A stretch of DNA of 64,000 nt from Lunularia cruciata (taxonomy: Eukaryota > Streptophyta > Marchantiopsida > Lunulariales > Lunulariaceae), in the NCBI GenBank assembly GCA_948567375.1, contig OX419761.1:41666501-41730500 (forward strand), written 5' to 3'. A program made the position numbers and the translations under genes. Positions 1 through 10,162 of the stretch are shown one piece after another. How positions within the stretch are numbered: the first letter of the stretch is position 1; every line of letters starts with the position of its first letter. The notes below the pieces were generated by a model. It ran no database searches, was not told the DNA's origin, and saw nothing but the letters and a program-made list of their open reading frames with translations.

Positions 1-3000
1 GGTGAGATTTGGCTTGTTGGAGAGATTGGGATATAGTGGTCAAGAATGTAGAAGTATGAGGAACCTGAGAGGGAGGGGGAGCAAGAAGAGAATCTGGAAC
101 AAGCGGATCTTGGCCAAAATTGAGAAAGAAGGGAGAAAATCCAGTGCTTGCCTGTTTGGAATTGTTGTAGGCAAATTCTACAACTGCAAGACATTCATCC
201 CAGTTGGTATGGTGGACATTGACAAAGGCCCGCAACATATCCTCCAATGTATGATTGGCGCGTTTGGTTTGTCCATTAGTTTGAGGATGATAGGCCCTGG
301 ACAAAGCAAGCTTGGTGCCGAGTATCTGGAAGAGTGCTTGCCAAAACTTCCCGGTAAATCGAGGATCACGGTCAGAGATGAGTACACGTGGCATCCCATG
401 ATGCTTGAAGACATTGTCGAAGTAGATTTGCGCTAAGGTTGGAGCATCCACGGTATCACAGGTTGGTGCCAAGTGGATTTTCTTACTAAGCTTATCCACA
501 AACACCACAATTGCGGTGTGTCCTTGTTTTGTCTTTGGCAAGGATGTGATGAGATCCAAGCTCACATGCTCCCAACGAGCGGATGGAATGGCGAGTGGTT
601 GAAGGAGTCCACTCGGCTTCTGGTTGCTGGCCTTGTTCCGTTGGCAACTCTCACATGATCGGACAAAGTCTCGAACATCTCGTGTCATGTTGGGCCACCA
701 CCATTGGCGTTGGAGGGTGCCCAAGGTCTTGTCCACTCCCATGTGACCAGCTATTGGTAAATCATGGGCTTCTTGAAGGCGCACAAGTCGAAGATCACCT
801 TTGGTTGGAACATAGATCTGGTCTGCATGGAATAAAAGGCCTTCCTTGAAGGAGAAGGTGTTGTACTCCTTGTCGCGTGCTGTTAGACGACCGTGTACCA
901 TTTGGAAGAAGAGATCTTGCTGTAGGGCTAACCGAAACTCGTTATGAATCTTGGGATCAATTGACACCGTTGTAATTGCTGCCGCGATGAGAGGAAGAGA
1001 CTTCAAATCAGGTCGTCGTGATAGAGCATCAGGGATGACATGGAACCGACCTGGTTTGTACTCAAGTTTGATGTCGAACAATTGGAGTTGCTCTTCCCAT
1101 CGATGATGTCGACTCTTCATGTGCTCTAGGTGTAAGGTTTGCAACAATGGCTTGTGATCAGTTCGCATGATCACTTGTTTCCCCAAGAGATAATGCCTCC
1201 ATACCTTGGTGGCATATACCATTGCAAGTTGTTCCCGATCTCGAGCAAAGTAATTTCTTTCAGCTGTATTTAGTCGGCGAGACACAAAGGCAATAGGATG
1301 TAGTCCATCTGGAAATTCTTGTTGCAACATAGCTCCAATTGCAAAGTTAGAAGCATCAAAATCAACCACACAAGGTAGTTGAGGATCATATGGTTGAAGA
1401 ATGGGTCTTGAAGACACCATATGCTTTAACTTCTGGAATGCTTCTTCATGCTTGGTGGTCCATTGGAAGCTCAAGTTCTCTCCCAAGAGGTCAGTCAATG
1501 GTGCAGCCACGTGAGCATAATAGTGGATGAACCGTCGGTAAAAACTGGCCAATCCGTTGAACGCTCGTACTTCGGTAGCATCCTTCGGGGTAGGCCAATC
1601 AGTAATGGCCTTGATCTTCTCTTCTTCCATCTTGATCCCCTCTGATGAGATCTTATGACCCAAGAAGGTAACCTCCTTCTGCCAAAAAGCACACTTTGAC
1701 TTCTTACAGTAAAATTTCCAATGTCGTAGTCGTCTTAGGACTTCTCGCATATGATTCATGTGTTCTGCCTCTGTCCTACTATAGATTAAGATATCATCTA
1801 AGAACACTACCACAGATTGATCCAATAGCCCCTCCAACACCCGATGCATTTGATCCATGAAGACTGCTGGAGCATTAGTGAGTCCGAAAGGTAGAACTCT
1901 CCACTCAAAATGTCCATACCTTGTACGAAAGGCAGTCTTTTTCACGTCCTCTCCTTCAATAGGAATTTGCCAATAGCCGCTACGAAGATCTAGCTTGGAA
2001 AAGTATCGTGCTTCACTTAATTGATCAAGCAAGTCATCGATCCGAGGCAAGGGATATGCATTCTTCACGGTTTGCTTATTGAGCCCACGGTTATCAATAC
2101 AGAAACGAAGTCCTCCATCCTTCTTTGGAACAAATAGTACCGGTGCTCCCCAAGGAGAGGTACTATGTCGTATGAAATCCTTCTCCAACAACTCTGTAAG
2201 TGTTGTTCGCAACTCTTCCAACTCCTTTGGTGAGAGCCGATAGATTGGTCTACTCACTGGAGTACTCCCTGGCAATAACTCGATCTTGAAGGGCATACCT
2301 CGATCAGAGGGTAATCTCTTTGGCAGATCATCCGGAAACACATCTGCAAACTCTTGAACTATCCGATCAACCGTCGCTTGATGCGGCACTTGGCCCTCCT
2401 CAGATTGGTCTTGTGCAATCGGCTTGATCCACACCGCGAATACAGACTTATCTTCCTCCAAAGCTTGCTCTATGGCTGCTTCATTAACAAACTTCCCTTC
2501 TAGGGACTCATCTCTCTTCCGAGCTTGCTCCATGGTTGCCTTCATGGCAAACTTCCTATCTTGGGACTCATCTCCCTTCCAGATTCGCTCTATGGCTACC
2601 TTCTCGACAAACTTCCCATCTTGGGACTGACTATTCTTAGGTGTCTTACTCAGAGGTGCCAGACAGCCTAATCGGAAATTCCTACCTTGGTGTTGTACTT
2701 GAATTTGGTGTCGGGTCCAATCAAATTGAACCTTATGACATTCAAGCCAAGGTAGACCCAGAATGATATCATAGTGTAGAGGTGCCACTACAAACCTCAT
2801 ACACTCCAAATACTCTTTCCGAATCTTGAAGGTAACAGGATGCAAGGTGCGGAATGCAGAACCCTTTCTACCATCCGCCATCATCAAACTACTTCCAATC
2901 ACTGGCTTGATAGGAATACCCAATTCCTTTGCTACTTGCATAGACATGCAATTCTCTAAACTTCCAGAATCAACCAAAATTCTACAACCCCGATTAGATA

Positions 3001-3115
3001 TCATACCTTGCAAGTGAAGCAAACTTGCATAGGTCGAGCCTTCAATCCCATTGGAACTAATCAAGCTCCCAGTAGGCGGCTCAAAATCTCCTACTGGGAT
3101 TCCTCGTTTCCTTGA
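1..3115 (-). CDS. Copy A pol polyprotein (PR-RT-RH-IN), open to window edge
   Basis: Reading leftward from 3115 the frame has no stop codon before the window edge. Domains in order are an aspartic protease with the D-S-G triad (codons near 2963-2971), reverse transcriptase with F-L-D-D (near 1790-1805), RNase H with the D-F-D-A-S start (near 1350-1367), an integrase HHCC finger (near 749 to 640), and the integrase core. Two integrase aspartates are visible, but the third catalytic residue, Glu in copy C, is Lys here (codon 263-265, AAA for GAA). The copy is therefore probably integration-defective in cis although it could be translated. The pol frame is -1 relative to gag. The protein continues beyond the window. 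Confidence 0.88.
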
Positions 3116-3989
3116 TCATTCCGCTCCACAACCTCCACTTGGGCAACTTGTCGAGGTCGTCCATTCTTGAGTGGACATTCAGCAATGCGATGCCCCAACT
3201 GGTGACAATAAAAACAACCTCCATTTTGTCGTAATCTTTCTCTATCTGCTGTGCCAAGTGGTCTTTGTTGGATAGCATCATCTCCATTGGTACCGGTTCT
3301 TCCACTCGTGGTACTGGTGGGTTTTGTGTAGGTCGAGGTCGAGACCAAGTTGTCGCAACTAAGGAATCAAAACGCTCAGCCAATTGCATGGCTTGTTCTA
3401 CATTTTGTGGCTCTCACATGGTCACCTCCAATCTAGTTCGTGACTTCAATCCTCGCACAAATCGATCCAGAACTTCACCTTCTTGGATATCTGGAATTTG
3501 CATGATGATATTCTAAAATTGTGTGATGTAGCTTCTCACTGAGCCAATCTGCCTCAACTCCGCCAATTTATCTCGTGCAGCTCGGGTGGCATTTATAGTC
3601 TGAAATCAACCAAGTATTGCATCCTTGAATTCTGCCCATGTAAAAATTGGTGTAACAATTTGTCGTTCAGCTCTTTCTACTCGGAATCGCCACCAAAGTT
3701 TTGCCACTCCATCCAATTGGCTAGAAGCCAAGAGAATTTGTTTCCGTTCGTCTTGAAGATTGGTGGCTTCAAAGTAACGTTCATAGTCAAACACAAAATT
3801 CTCCATTGTGCCTAGAAGATTCTTGCCTTCAAACACCTTGGGTTTCGGAAATCGAATGCAATCTTCTCCATCTCGAACTGGCGCTCTGTCTATCTGTTCT
3901 TGTCGTTGCTGGTCTCGTTCATCCAACAATCGAGTAAGATGCTCGATTTGTTGTTGCATTGCAAGGATAACATCCGGTATTGCCGCCAT
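3091..3989 (-). pseudogene. Copy A gag, broken
   Basis: The frame starts MAAIPDVILAMQQQ and contains a Retrotrans_gag-like capsid region with a WWRF motif, ending in a CCHC zinc knuckle of the form CFYCHQLGHRIAEC. Damage relative to copy C: a TGA at 3606-3608 where C has CGA, a TAG at 3513-3515 that copy C also has at the same codon, and a one-base deletion near 3277 that shifts the frame before the zinc knuckle. Gag ends with a TAG just inside the start of the pol frame. It is clearly a nucleocapsid gene by family; whether any Gag is made from this copy is doubtful. Confidence 0.88.
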
Positions 3990-4247
3990 CGCTACTACTC
4001 TATTCCATTACCTGCAATTTATCTAGTTGATTAACACGTAGATACAACACGTCCACCGTTCTCCATAAGTTACAACTGGAAGTATCAAAGGTTCCTCTGA
4101 CACGGTGATCATATGTAGAAAATCCTGCCCAAAGCGTGAGGTGATGAATTGTGTGAAACGATGCTTTGGTAATATCTGGACATGAAAGTCCCAATGGTTT
4201 GGCGGAAGTGGATTTGGTGGTCCATAAATTCCATCCATCCCATTCGT

Positions 4248-4259
4248 GCTCTGATACCA
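4248..4259 (-). other. Copy A primer-binding site, initiator-Met tRNA type
   Basis: Read on the minus strand this is TGGTATCAGAGC, the canonical plant primer-binding site complementary to the 3' end of initiator methionine tRNA. It sits one base after the 5' LTR, as expected. Copy C has one mismatch in the same site. Confidence 0.93.
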
Positions 4260-4260
4260 A

Positions 4261-4683
4261 TGTAAAAGACCGAAACCGAGGAGAGAAATAGGAGAATGGA
4301 AGCTCACATTGGGACACTTGAATGAGGGAAAACTCCGAATGCCTAGCATGAGCTTCGGCCTTGGTATTTATAGGTAGCATACAAGTCCCTTGAAGCTTCT
4401 CAAGAAGCTTCCTTGAGCCGCTTTCTTGGAGTGCAAGCCAAGTTAACTAGGAAGCTTCTCAAGAAGCTTCCTTCTAGAAGCCGCCTACTTGGCGTGCAAG
4501 CTAAGCTAGTTAGAAGCTTCTAGAAGCTTCCTTCTAGAAGCTACCTGCTTAGGGCGCAAGTTAACTAGTTAGGAAGCTTCCCAAGAAGCTTCTTAGATGC
4601 TTCTAGAATATTCTAGGCTATTTTGTCTAATTATCTACTTCATAAGCTCGACTAACTTCGTCGCTAAACTCCATATTGTTACA
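4261..4683 (-). repeat. Copy A 5' LTR (423 bp)
   Basis: On the minus strand it begins TGTAACAATATGG and ends CTTTTACA, matching the LTRs of copies B and C. It contains many palindromic GAAGCTTC blocks and a TATA box read as TATAAATA (4365-4372). Perfect heat-shock-element arrays lie at 4513-4530 and 4601-4613. Confidence 0.93.
4365..4613 (-). promoter_or_regulatory. Copy A LTR promoter: HSE arrays plus TATA box
   Basis: The arrangement on the minus strand is a three-unit array TTCtaGAAtaTTC (4601-4613), a four-unit array GAAGCTTCTAGAAGCTTC (4513-4530), further GAAgcTTC pairs, then TATAAATA (4365-4372). Alternating GAA/TTC units spaced by two bases are the binding site of heat-shock factors. 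That this drives heat-induced transcription is inference from sequence. Confidence 0.65.
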
Positions 4684-6606
4684 TTATATGGTTGCACCAT
4701 TGACTGACCTCTTGGGAAAGAACTCAAGCTTCTAGTGAACCACTCAGCATGAAGAAGCATTCAAGAAGTTAAAGCATATGGTGTCTTCAAGACCCATTCT
4801 TCAATCATATCATCCTCAACTACCTTGTGTGGTTGATTTTGATGCTTCTAACTTTGCAATTGGAGCCGTGCTACAACAAGAATTCCCAGATTAACTCCAT
4901 CCCATTGCCTTTGTGTCTCGCCGACTCAATACGGCTGAACAAAACTACTATGCTCAAGTGAGCAGAGTAGTTTCAAGAACAACTTGCAATGGTATACGCC
5001 ACCAAGGTATGGAGGCATTACCTCTTGGGGAAACAAGTGATCATGCGAATTGATCACAAACCATTGTTGTAGACTTTACACTTAGAACACATGAAGAGTC
5101 AACATCATCGATGAGAAGAACAACTCCAATTGTATGACACCAAACTTGAGTACAAACCAGGTCGGTTCCATGTCATCCCTGATGCTTTATCACGACGACC
5201 TGATTTGAAGTCTCTTCCTCTCATCACATCGGCAATTTCAACGGTGTCAGTTGACTCCAAGGTCCAAAACAAGTTTTAGTCAGCTCTACACCAAGATCCC
5301 TTCTTCCAAATTGTACATGGTTGCCTTATGGCATGCATTAAGGAGTACAACACCTTCTCCATCAAGGATGGCCTTTTATTCCATGAGGATTGGATCTATG
5401 TTCCAGCTAAATGTGATCTTTGACTTGTGCGCCTTCAAGAAGCCCATGATTTACCCATTGTTGGTCACATGGGTGTGGACAAGACCTTGGGTACCCTCCA
5501 ACATCAATGGTGGTGGCCCAACATGACACGAGATGTTCAAGAATTTGTCTGATTGTGTGAGAGCTGCCAACATAACAAGGCCAACAACCAAAAGCCGAGT
5601 GGACTCCTTCAACCACTCACCGTTCCATCCGCTTGCTAGGAGCATGTGAGCTTGGATCTCATCACATCCTTGCCAAAGACAAAACAAGGACACACCGCAA
5701 TTGTGGTGTTTGTGGATAAGCTTAGTAAGAAAATCCACTTGGCACCAACTTGTGATACCGTGGATGCTCCAACCTTAGCACAAATCTACTTTGACAATGT
5801 CTTCAAGCATCATGTGATGCCACGTGTACTCATCTCCGACCCGGATCCTTGATTTACCGGGAAGTTTTGGCAAGCACTCTTCCAAATACTTGGCACCAAG
5901 CTTGCTTTGTCCATGGCCTATCATCCTCAAACTAATGGAAAAACCTAATGTGAAAATTGTATATTGGAGGATATGTTGTATGCCTTTGTTAATATCCACT
6001 TTACCAATTGGGATGAATGTCTTGCAATCGCAAAATTTGCCTATAACAATTCCAAACAGGCAACCATCGGATTTTCTCCTTTCTATCTCAATTTTGGCCA
6101 AGATCCGCTTGTTCTAGATTCTCTTCTTGCTCCCCCTCCATCTTAGGTTCTTTATACTTCTACATTCTTGATCACTATATCCCAATCTCTCCAACAAGCC
6201 AAGTCTCATCTCTTTGTTGTTCAGAATTGCCAAAAACAATATGCGAAGCACCATCATTATGATCTCACCTTTGAAGTCAATGATAAAGTCATGCTATCCT
6301 CTAGTAACCTCCCTCTCCCACTTGATACCCAAGTTTGTGAACTTGCCTCTAATTGGATAGGACCCTTTGATATCACTTAAATTGTCTCTCCTGTTGCTTA
6401 TCAACTTGCCTTGCCTTGCCTTATCACATGTGTATCCATCTTGTCTTTCATATTTCCAAGTTGAAACCCTTTGTTCCTAACCCCTCTTCCTTTTCCTCTT
6501 GAATCCAACCTCTGCCTCTTCTTGTCCTTATCAATGATCATAAGGAGTACAAAGTTGATTGTATCCTTGCGCATTGCCATATTCAACAAGGCCGTCGCCT
6601 TGTTGA

Positions 6607-6700
6607 GGCCCTTTGGAAAGGAGTATCTACTTCATGATGCCACAACCATCATATGGAGTACAAGGCCCTTTGGAAAGGGTATCTACTTCATGATGCCACA
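6607..6700 (+). repeat. Short tandem duplication in copy B chromodomain region
   Basis: A segment of about 38 bp coding for the chromodomain core (GGCCCTTTGGAAAGG then TATCTACTTCATGATGCCACA) occurs at 6607-6645 and again at 6664-6700. Copies A and C have it once, so this is a duplication private to B. Confidence 0.7.
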
Positions 6701-6799
6701 TGGGAACCTCTTTCTCACCTCCAGAATGCACAAATGGCAATCTAGGAATTCAAAGCTTCACTGGCGACGAGGACGTCACCAACTAGCGGTGGGGGAATA

Positions 6800-7196
6800 T
6801 GTAACAATATGGAGTTTAGCAACGAAGTTAGTCGGACTTACAAAGTAGCACATAAGACAAATTAGCCTAGAATATTCTAGAAGTATCTAGGAAGCTTCTT
6901 GGGAAGCTTCTCGGCTAGCTTAGCTTGCACCTCAAGTAAGTAGCCTCTAAAAGGAAGCTTCTAGAAGCTTCCAACTAGCTTAGCTTGCATGCCAAGTAGG
7001 CGGCTTCTAGAACTTGGCTTGCACTCTAAGAAAGCGGCTTGAGGAAGCTTCTTGAGAAGTTTCTCAAAGGCCTTGTATGCTACCTATAAATACCAAAGCC
7101 AAAGCTCATGCTAGGCATTTGGAGTTTTCACACATTCAAGTGTCCCAATGTGCATTTCCATTCTCCTATTTCTCTCCTTGGTCTTGGTCTTTTACA
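6800..7196 (+). repeat. Copy B 3' LTR (397 bp)
   Basis: It begins TGTAACAATATGGAG after a purine-rich tract (GGTGGGGGAATA) that fits a polypurine tract, and ends CTTTTACA. HSE arrays are retained at 6870-6882 (three units) and 6954-6971 (four units). Confidence 0.9.
6870..6971 (+). promoter_or_regulatory. Copy B LTR heat-shock-element arrays
   Basis: GAAtaTTCtaGAA occurs at 6870-6882 and GAAGCTTCTAGAAGCTTC at 6954-6971. Both arrays have the two-base spacing of a perfect HSE, preserved even though the pol of this copy is badly decayed. Confidence 0.6.
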
Positions 7197-7528
7197 TCTA
7201 TAGTGTAAATATGGAGGTAACCTATCCTATCAGTATTTCAAAGAGCACTATTATGGGTTGTGTGAAAGGGGAATGTGGCAATAGATTAATGTGGCATCTT
7301 TATTAAACTTCAAATCCCAACAATTCTCTCCATTGAGTAAGGTTATTCTGGTTGGTCCAAGGTAAAATACATTGATAACGTGGATTGTTTCATCAACCTA
7401 TTTTTCTCAACTTTTCGTTGATGAATCAACGGCCGAAGAGCTTTTTGAAGGTTGGAAAGCAGGTTGCTTTGAAGTTCTGGAGATAGCAATGATTTGAGAT
7501 AGAGAAAGTTGATTAAATCAGTGATGGC
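7197..7528. other. Gap between copy B and the DNA transposase: nothing recognised
   Basis: No open frame or known motif is visible. It probably holds the terminal part of the DNA transposon, but no terminal inverted repeat matching the other side could be found by eye. Confidence 0.4.
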
Positions 7529-9100
7529 CTAATTTGCTTGCTCAACGCTTATCAAAAGTGGGATCTCCTCAGCATCATCATCATCAATATTTCTGGAATT
7601 CTGCATTAGGTTGTGTTGTTCAAGAACAGACTGGACAATGTTATCATCGTCAACCTCATCGTCACCAATAGTATCAAGCGCATCCATTTCAATGAGTTCT
7701 TCAACAACCTGTTCAAAATTTTTGTCATCAAGACCCAATGATGCCAAGAAAGATTCCTCTTGTCAAATTTCTCTCAACATTATCACTAAATAATCAATAG
7801 CTTGATTGGAGCTAGTTGTAGAGTGATCAATATACTGATTGGCAATGATGTTTGTAACAATAGGGAGACAATTTGCTTTGACAAAACACTATTGAATAAT
7901 ATTCTCTTCAATACCGTCTGATGTTGATTTGACCCAACTAAGCACATTGTGCAAGTACGTGTGGTTGTTGATCAAAAATTGAGAAGCAAGTGCACGTTCA
8001 CTAGTTTGCCAAATTTCATACTTAGAAAGAAGATGGTTCAGTTGGGCACGGCAAAAGCGTGCTTTGAAAGAGCAAATGACACCTTGATCAAAAGGTTGAC
8101 AATAGCTAGTAGCATTGGGTGGGAAGAAAATGATGCATAGGTTCTGATACTTGAAGAGCCTTTCTTGTGAGCCCGTTGGATCAAAAATTTTAGCCGCACA
8201 AACATGTGATGAACAATTATCGTGGAGGTTATAGAAGACAATTGGCAATTTTGTTGTATGTGTGCAGCAAGGGCATATACGAGGACGTGTCTTGCCAAGC
8301 TTTGGCTTGGTGGTCGTAGATAATACCAAACACCTTACTTATATCTGGAATATTCTTCAAAGCGCATGGACATGCGTTCTTCGTAATAACCTGAGTGCAA
8401 AACTTCTCACCTAAAGTGCTAACTCCGAGAGTCACTATGATTTGTTCTTTGTTGCGCTTGACACCACAACCATCCGTATTGACTGTGCACAATGATCTTG
8501 ATGATGTGGTGCAATGTTGTAGAGCTAACTCGTCAATGTTGATAATGCATTCAAGAGGGACATCATTCAACATTTCATGAATTTCATGCAAACGGCTTCT
8601 CAACCTGTATAGGATTGAAGCTGTTGTGTTTTCCACACTTCTTCTTGCTAGTTGTTGAGACACGATTCAAATACTTCTTGAGCCATCTGTTCAAGGCAAC
8701 AAATACCTGCAGAGCAACTGTGTTTGATGGTTCCAAACATTCGGTGAAGACCTCCTAGATCTTGTCTTTGAAAAATAAAGCCTTATTCTTGAGCACCTCA
8801 CCAATCACATTCAGCGTGGGTGCATCAATCTCAACGCGCATATGCCATTGATGCACCATATCAGTAAGCAGTTGCACTCGAGTTGATGTCAAAACTTTTT
8901 TTCAACCTAATTCGATGTGAATTAGATGCCACCTGCTTAATGAGTTCCCTCTCTTTCCAGATTTTGGTCATAGTAGGATGCGCCACTACAAAATGCAATG
9001 CCGCTTGTTCATGGGTGGCTCCAGGTTGACTGAGAAAATTGATAACCTCTAACTTTGTCATCACGTCCAAACGCCTCTCCTTCTTGACATTAACCAACAT
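7529..9100 (-). pseudogene. pogo/Tigger-like (Tc1-mariner superfamily) transposase, frameshifted
   Basis: On the minus strand the N-terminal part (9100-8861) reads as a CENP-B/psq-type helix-turn-helix. The next part (8663-8229) holds the first catalytic Asp in NIDE and a YDHQAKAW motif. The following part (8329-7889) holds HDNCSSH and the FPPNATSYCQPFDQGVI block, typical of the DDE_1 domain, giving a D-D-D triad. An Asp/Glu-rich tail ends at 7529. The 8663 segment is out of frame with the others, so at least two frameshifts are present, besides stops after 7889. It is a DNA-transposon relic. Confidence 0.85.
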
Positions 9101-9111
9101 GACTATAGATA

Positions 9112-9237
9112 ATCAAATTTGAATTCAGCAATACAGTAACCCCAACACCACTCACCGCGTGATCAAAAGGAAAAATCAAATTTGAATTCAACAATACAGT
9201 AACCCCTACACCATTCACTATGCAATCAAAAGGAAAA
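9112..9237. repeat. Two tandem copies of a 63-bp unit
   Basis: Two diverged copies begin ATCAAATTTGAATTCA at 9112 and 9175 and end GATCAAAAGGAAAA-like. They lie just outside the transposase start and might be part of the DNA-transposon terminus. Confidence 0.85.
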
Positions 9238-9241
9238 ATAG

Positions 9242-9468
9242 CAAGAGTGTGAAAAACATGTGTGGGTTGGGCACCCAAGTTCCAGAATGCTCAAGAACTC
9301 TAAGACTCATGCGGATAAATAGCCAGAGTGATATAGAGAATCACACAGATAAATAGCGAGAGTGGGAAAAAAGTGTGTAGGTCGGGCACCCAAGTTCCAA
9401 AATGCTCAAGAACTCTAAGACTCATGCGGATAAATAGCCAGAGTGGGAAAGAGGCGTGTAAGCCCAAT
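9242..9468. repeat. Minisatellite-like array, left part
   Basis: Imperfect units of about 80-115 bp share the blocks GAGAGTGGGAAA, GGCACCCAAGTTCC, GCTCAAGAACTC and ACTCATGCGGATAAATAGC. The array is interrupted at 9469 by copy C and resumes at 15109. Confidence 0.75.
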
Positions 9469-9891
9469 TGTAACAATATGGAGTTTAGAGACGAAGTTAG
9501 TCGGGCTTACAAAGTAGAGAATAAGACAAAATAGCCTAGAATATTCTAGAAGCATCTAAGAAGCTTCTTGGGAAGCTTCCCAACTAGTTAACTTGTGCCC
9601 TAAGCAGGTAGCTTTTAGAAGGAAGCTTCTAGAAGCTTCTAACTAGCTTAGCTCGCACGCCAAGTAGGCGGCTTCTAGAAGGAAGCTTCTTGAGAAGCTT
9701 CTTAGTTAACTTGGCTTGCACTCCAAGAAAGCGGCTCAAGGAAGCTTCTTGAGAAGCTTCAAGAGTCTTGTATGCTACCTATAAATACCAAGGCCAAAGC
9801 TCATGCTAGGCATTTAGAGTTTTCCCTCATTCAAGTGTCCCAATGTGAGTTTCCATTCCCCTATTTCTCTTCTCGGTTTCGGTCTTTTACA
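9469..9891 (+). repeat. Copy C 5' LTR (423 bp)
   Basis: It begins TGTAACAATATGGAG and ends GGTCTTTTACA. The middle is dense in GAAGCTTC palindromes. The initiator-Met primer site follows one base later. Confidence 0.95.
9539..9787 (+). promoter_or_regulatory. Copy C LTR promoter: HSE arrays plus TATA box
   Basis: A perfect three-unit HSE (GAAtaTTCtaGAA) is at 9539-9551 and a perfect four-unit HSE (GAAGCTTCTAGAAGCTTC) at 9622-9639. More GAAgcTTC pairs with four-base gaps follow, then TATAAATA at 9780-9787. The order upstream array then TATA fits a promoter in U3. Heat control is inferred. Confidence 0.7.
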
Positions 9892-9892
9892 T

Positions 9893-9904
9893 TGGTATCA
9901 CAGC
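9893..9904 (+). other. Copy C primer-binding site (initiator-Met tRNA type, one mismatch)
   Basis: TGGTATCACAGC differs by one base from the perfect site in copy A and follows the 5' LTR after one base. Confidence 0.9.
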
Positions 9905-10162
9905 AGGAATGAGATGGATGGAATTTATGGACCACCAAATCCACTTCCGCCAAACCATTGGGACTTTCATGTCCATATATTACCAAAGCATCGTTTCACA
10001 CAATTCATCACCTCACGCTTTGGGCAGGATTTCCTACATATGATCACCGTGTCAGAGGAACCCTTGATACTTCCAATTGCAACTTATGGAGAACGGTGGA
10101 CGTGTTGTATCTATGTGTTAATCAACTAGATAAATTGAGGGTAGTGGAATAGAGTAGTAGCG

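Larger units (their letters stand above)
1..4683 (-). mobile_element. Copy A: chromovirus-type Ty3/gypsy LTR retrotransposon, cut by window edge
   Basis: This element lies on the minus strand. Reading from the right it has a 5' LTR (4261-4683), a primer-binding site (4248-4259), gag (3989-3091) and pol (from 3115 to the window edge), in the order protease, reverse transcriptase, RNase H, integrase, which is the Ty3/gypsy order. The chromodomain and 3' LTR would lie outside the window. It matches copy C (9469-15108) along its whole length, so the family is chromodomain-bearing. Immediately right of its LTR the sequence becomes the RNase H part of copy B in the opposite orientation, so A is nested in B. 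Pol is open for about 1,038 codons, while gag carries two stops and a one-base deletion. Confidence 0.93.
4684..7196 (+). pseudogene. Copy B: decayed 3' half of the same chromovirus family
   Basis: The piece starts inside RNase H (it matches copy C from about 12635) and runs through integrase, a GPY/F-like tail and a chromodomain into its 3' LTR at 6800. It has many stops and indels; for example the integrase catalytic Glu codon is TAA at 5946-5948. The best surviving stretch encodes the first part of the integrase core near 5646-5850. Its 5' half is expected on the far side of copy A, outside the window. It is the most diverged of the three copies. Confidence 0.88.
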
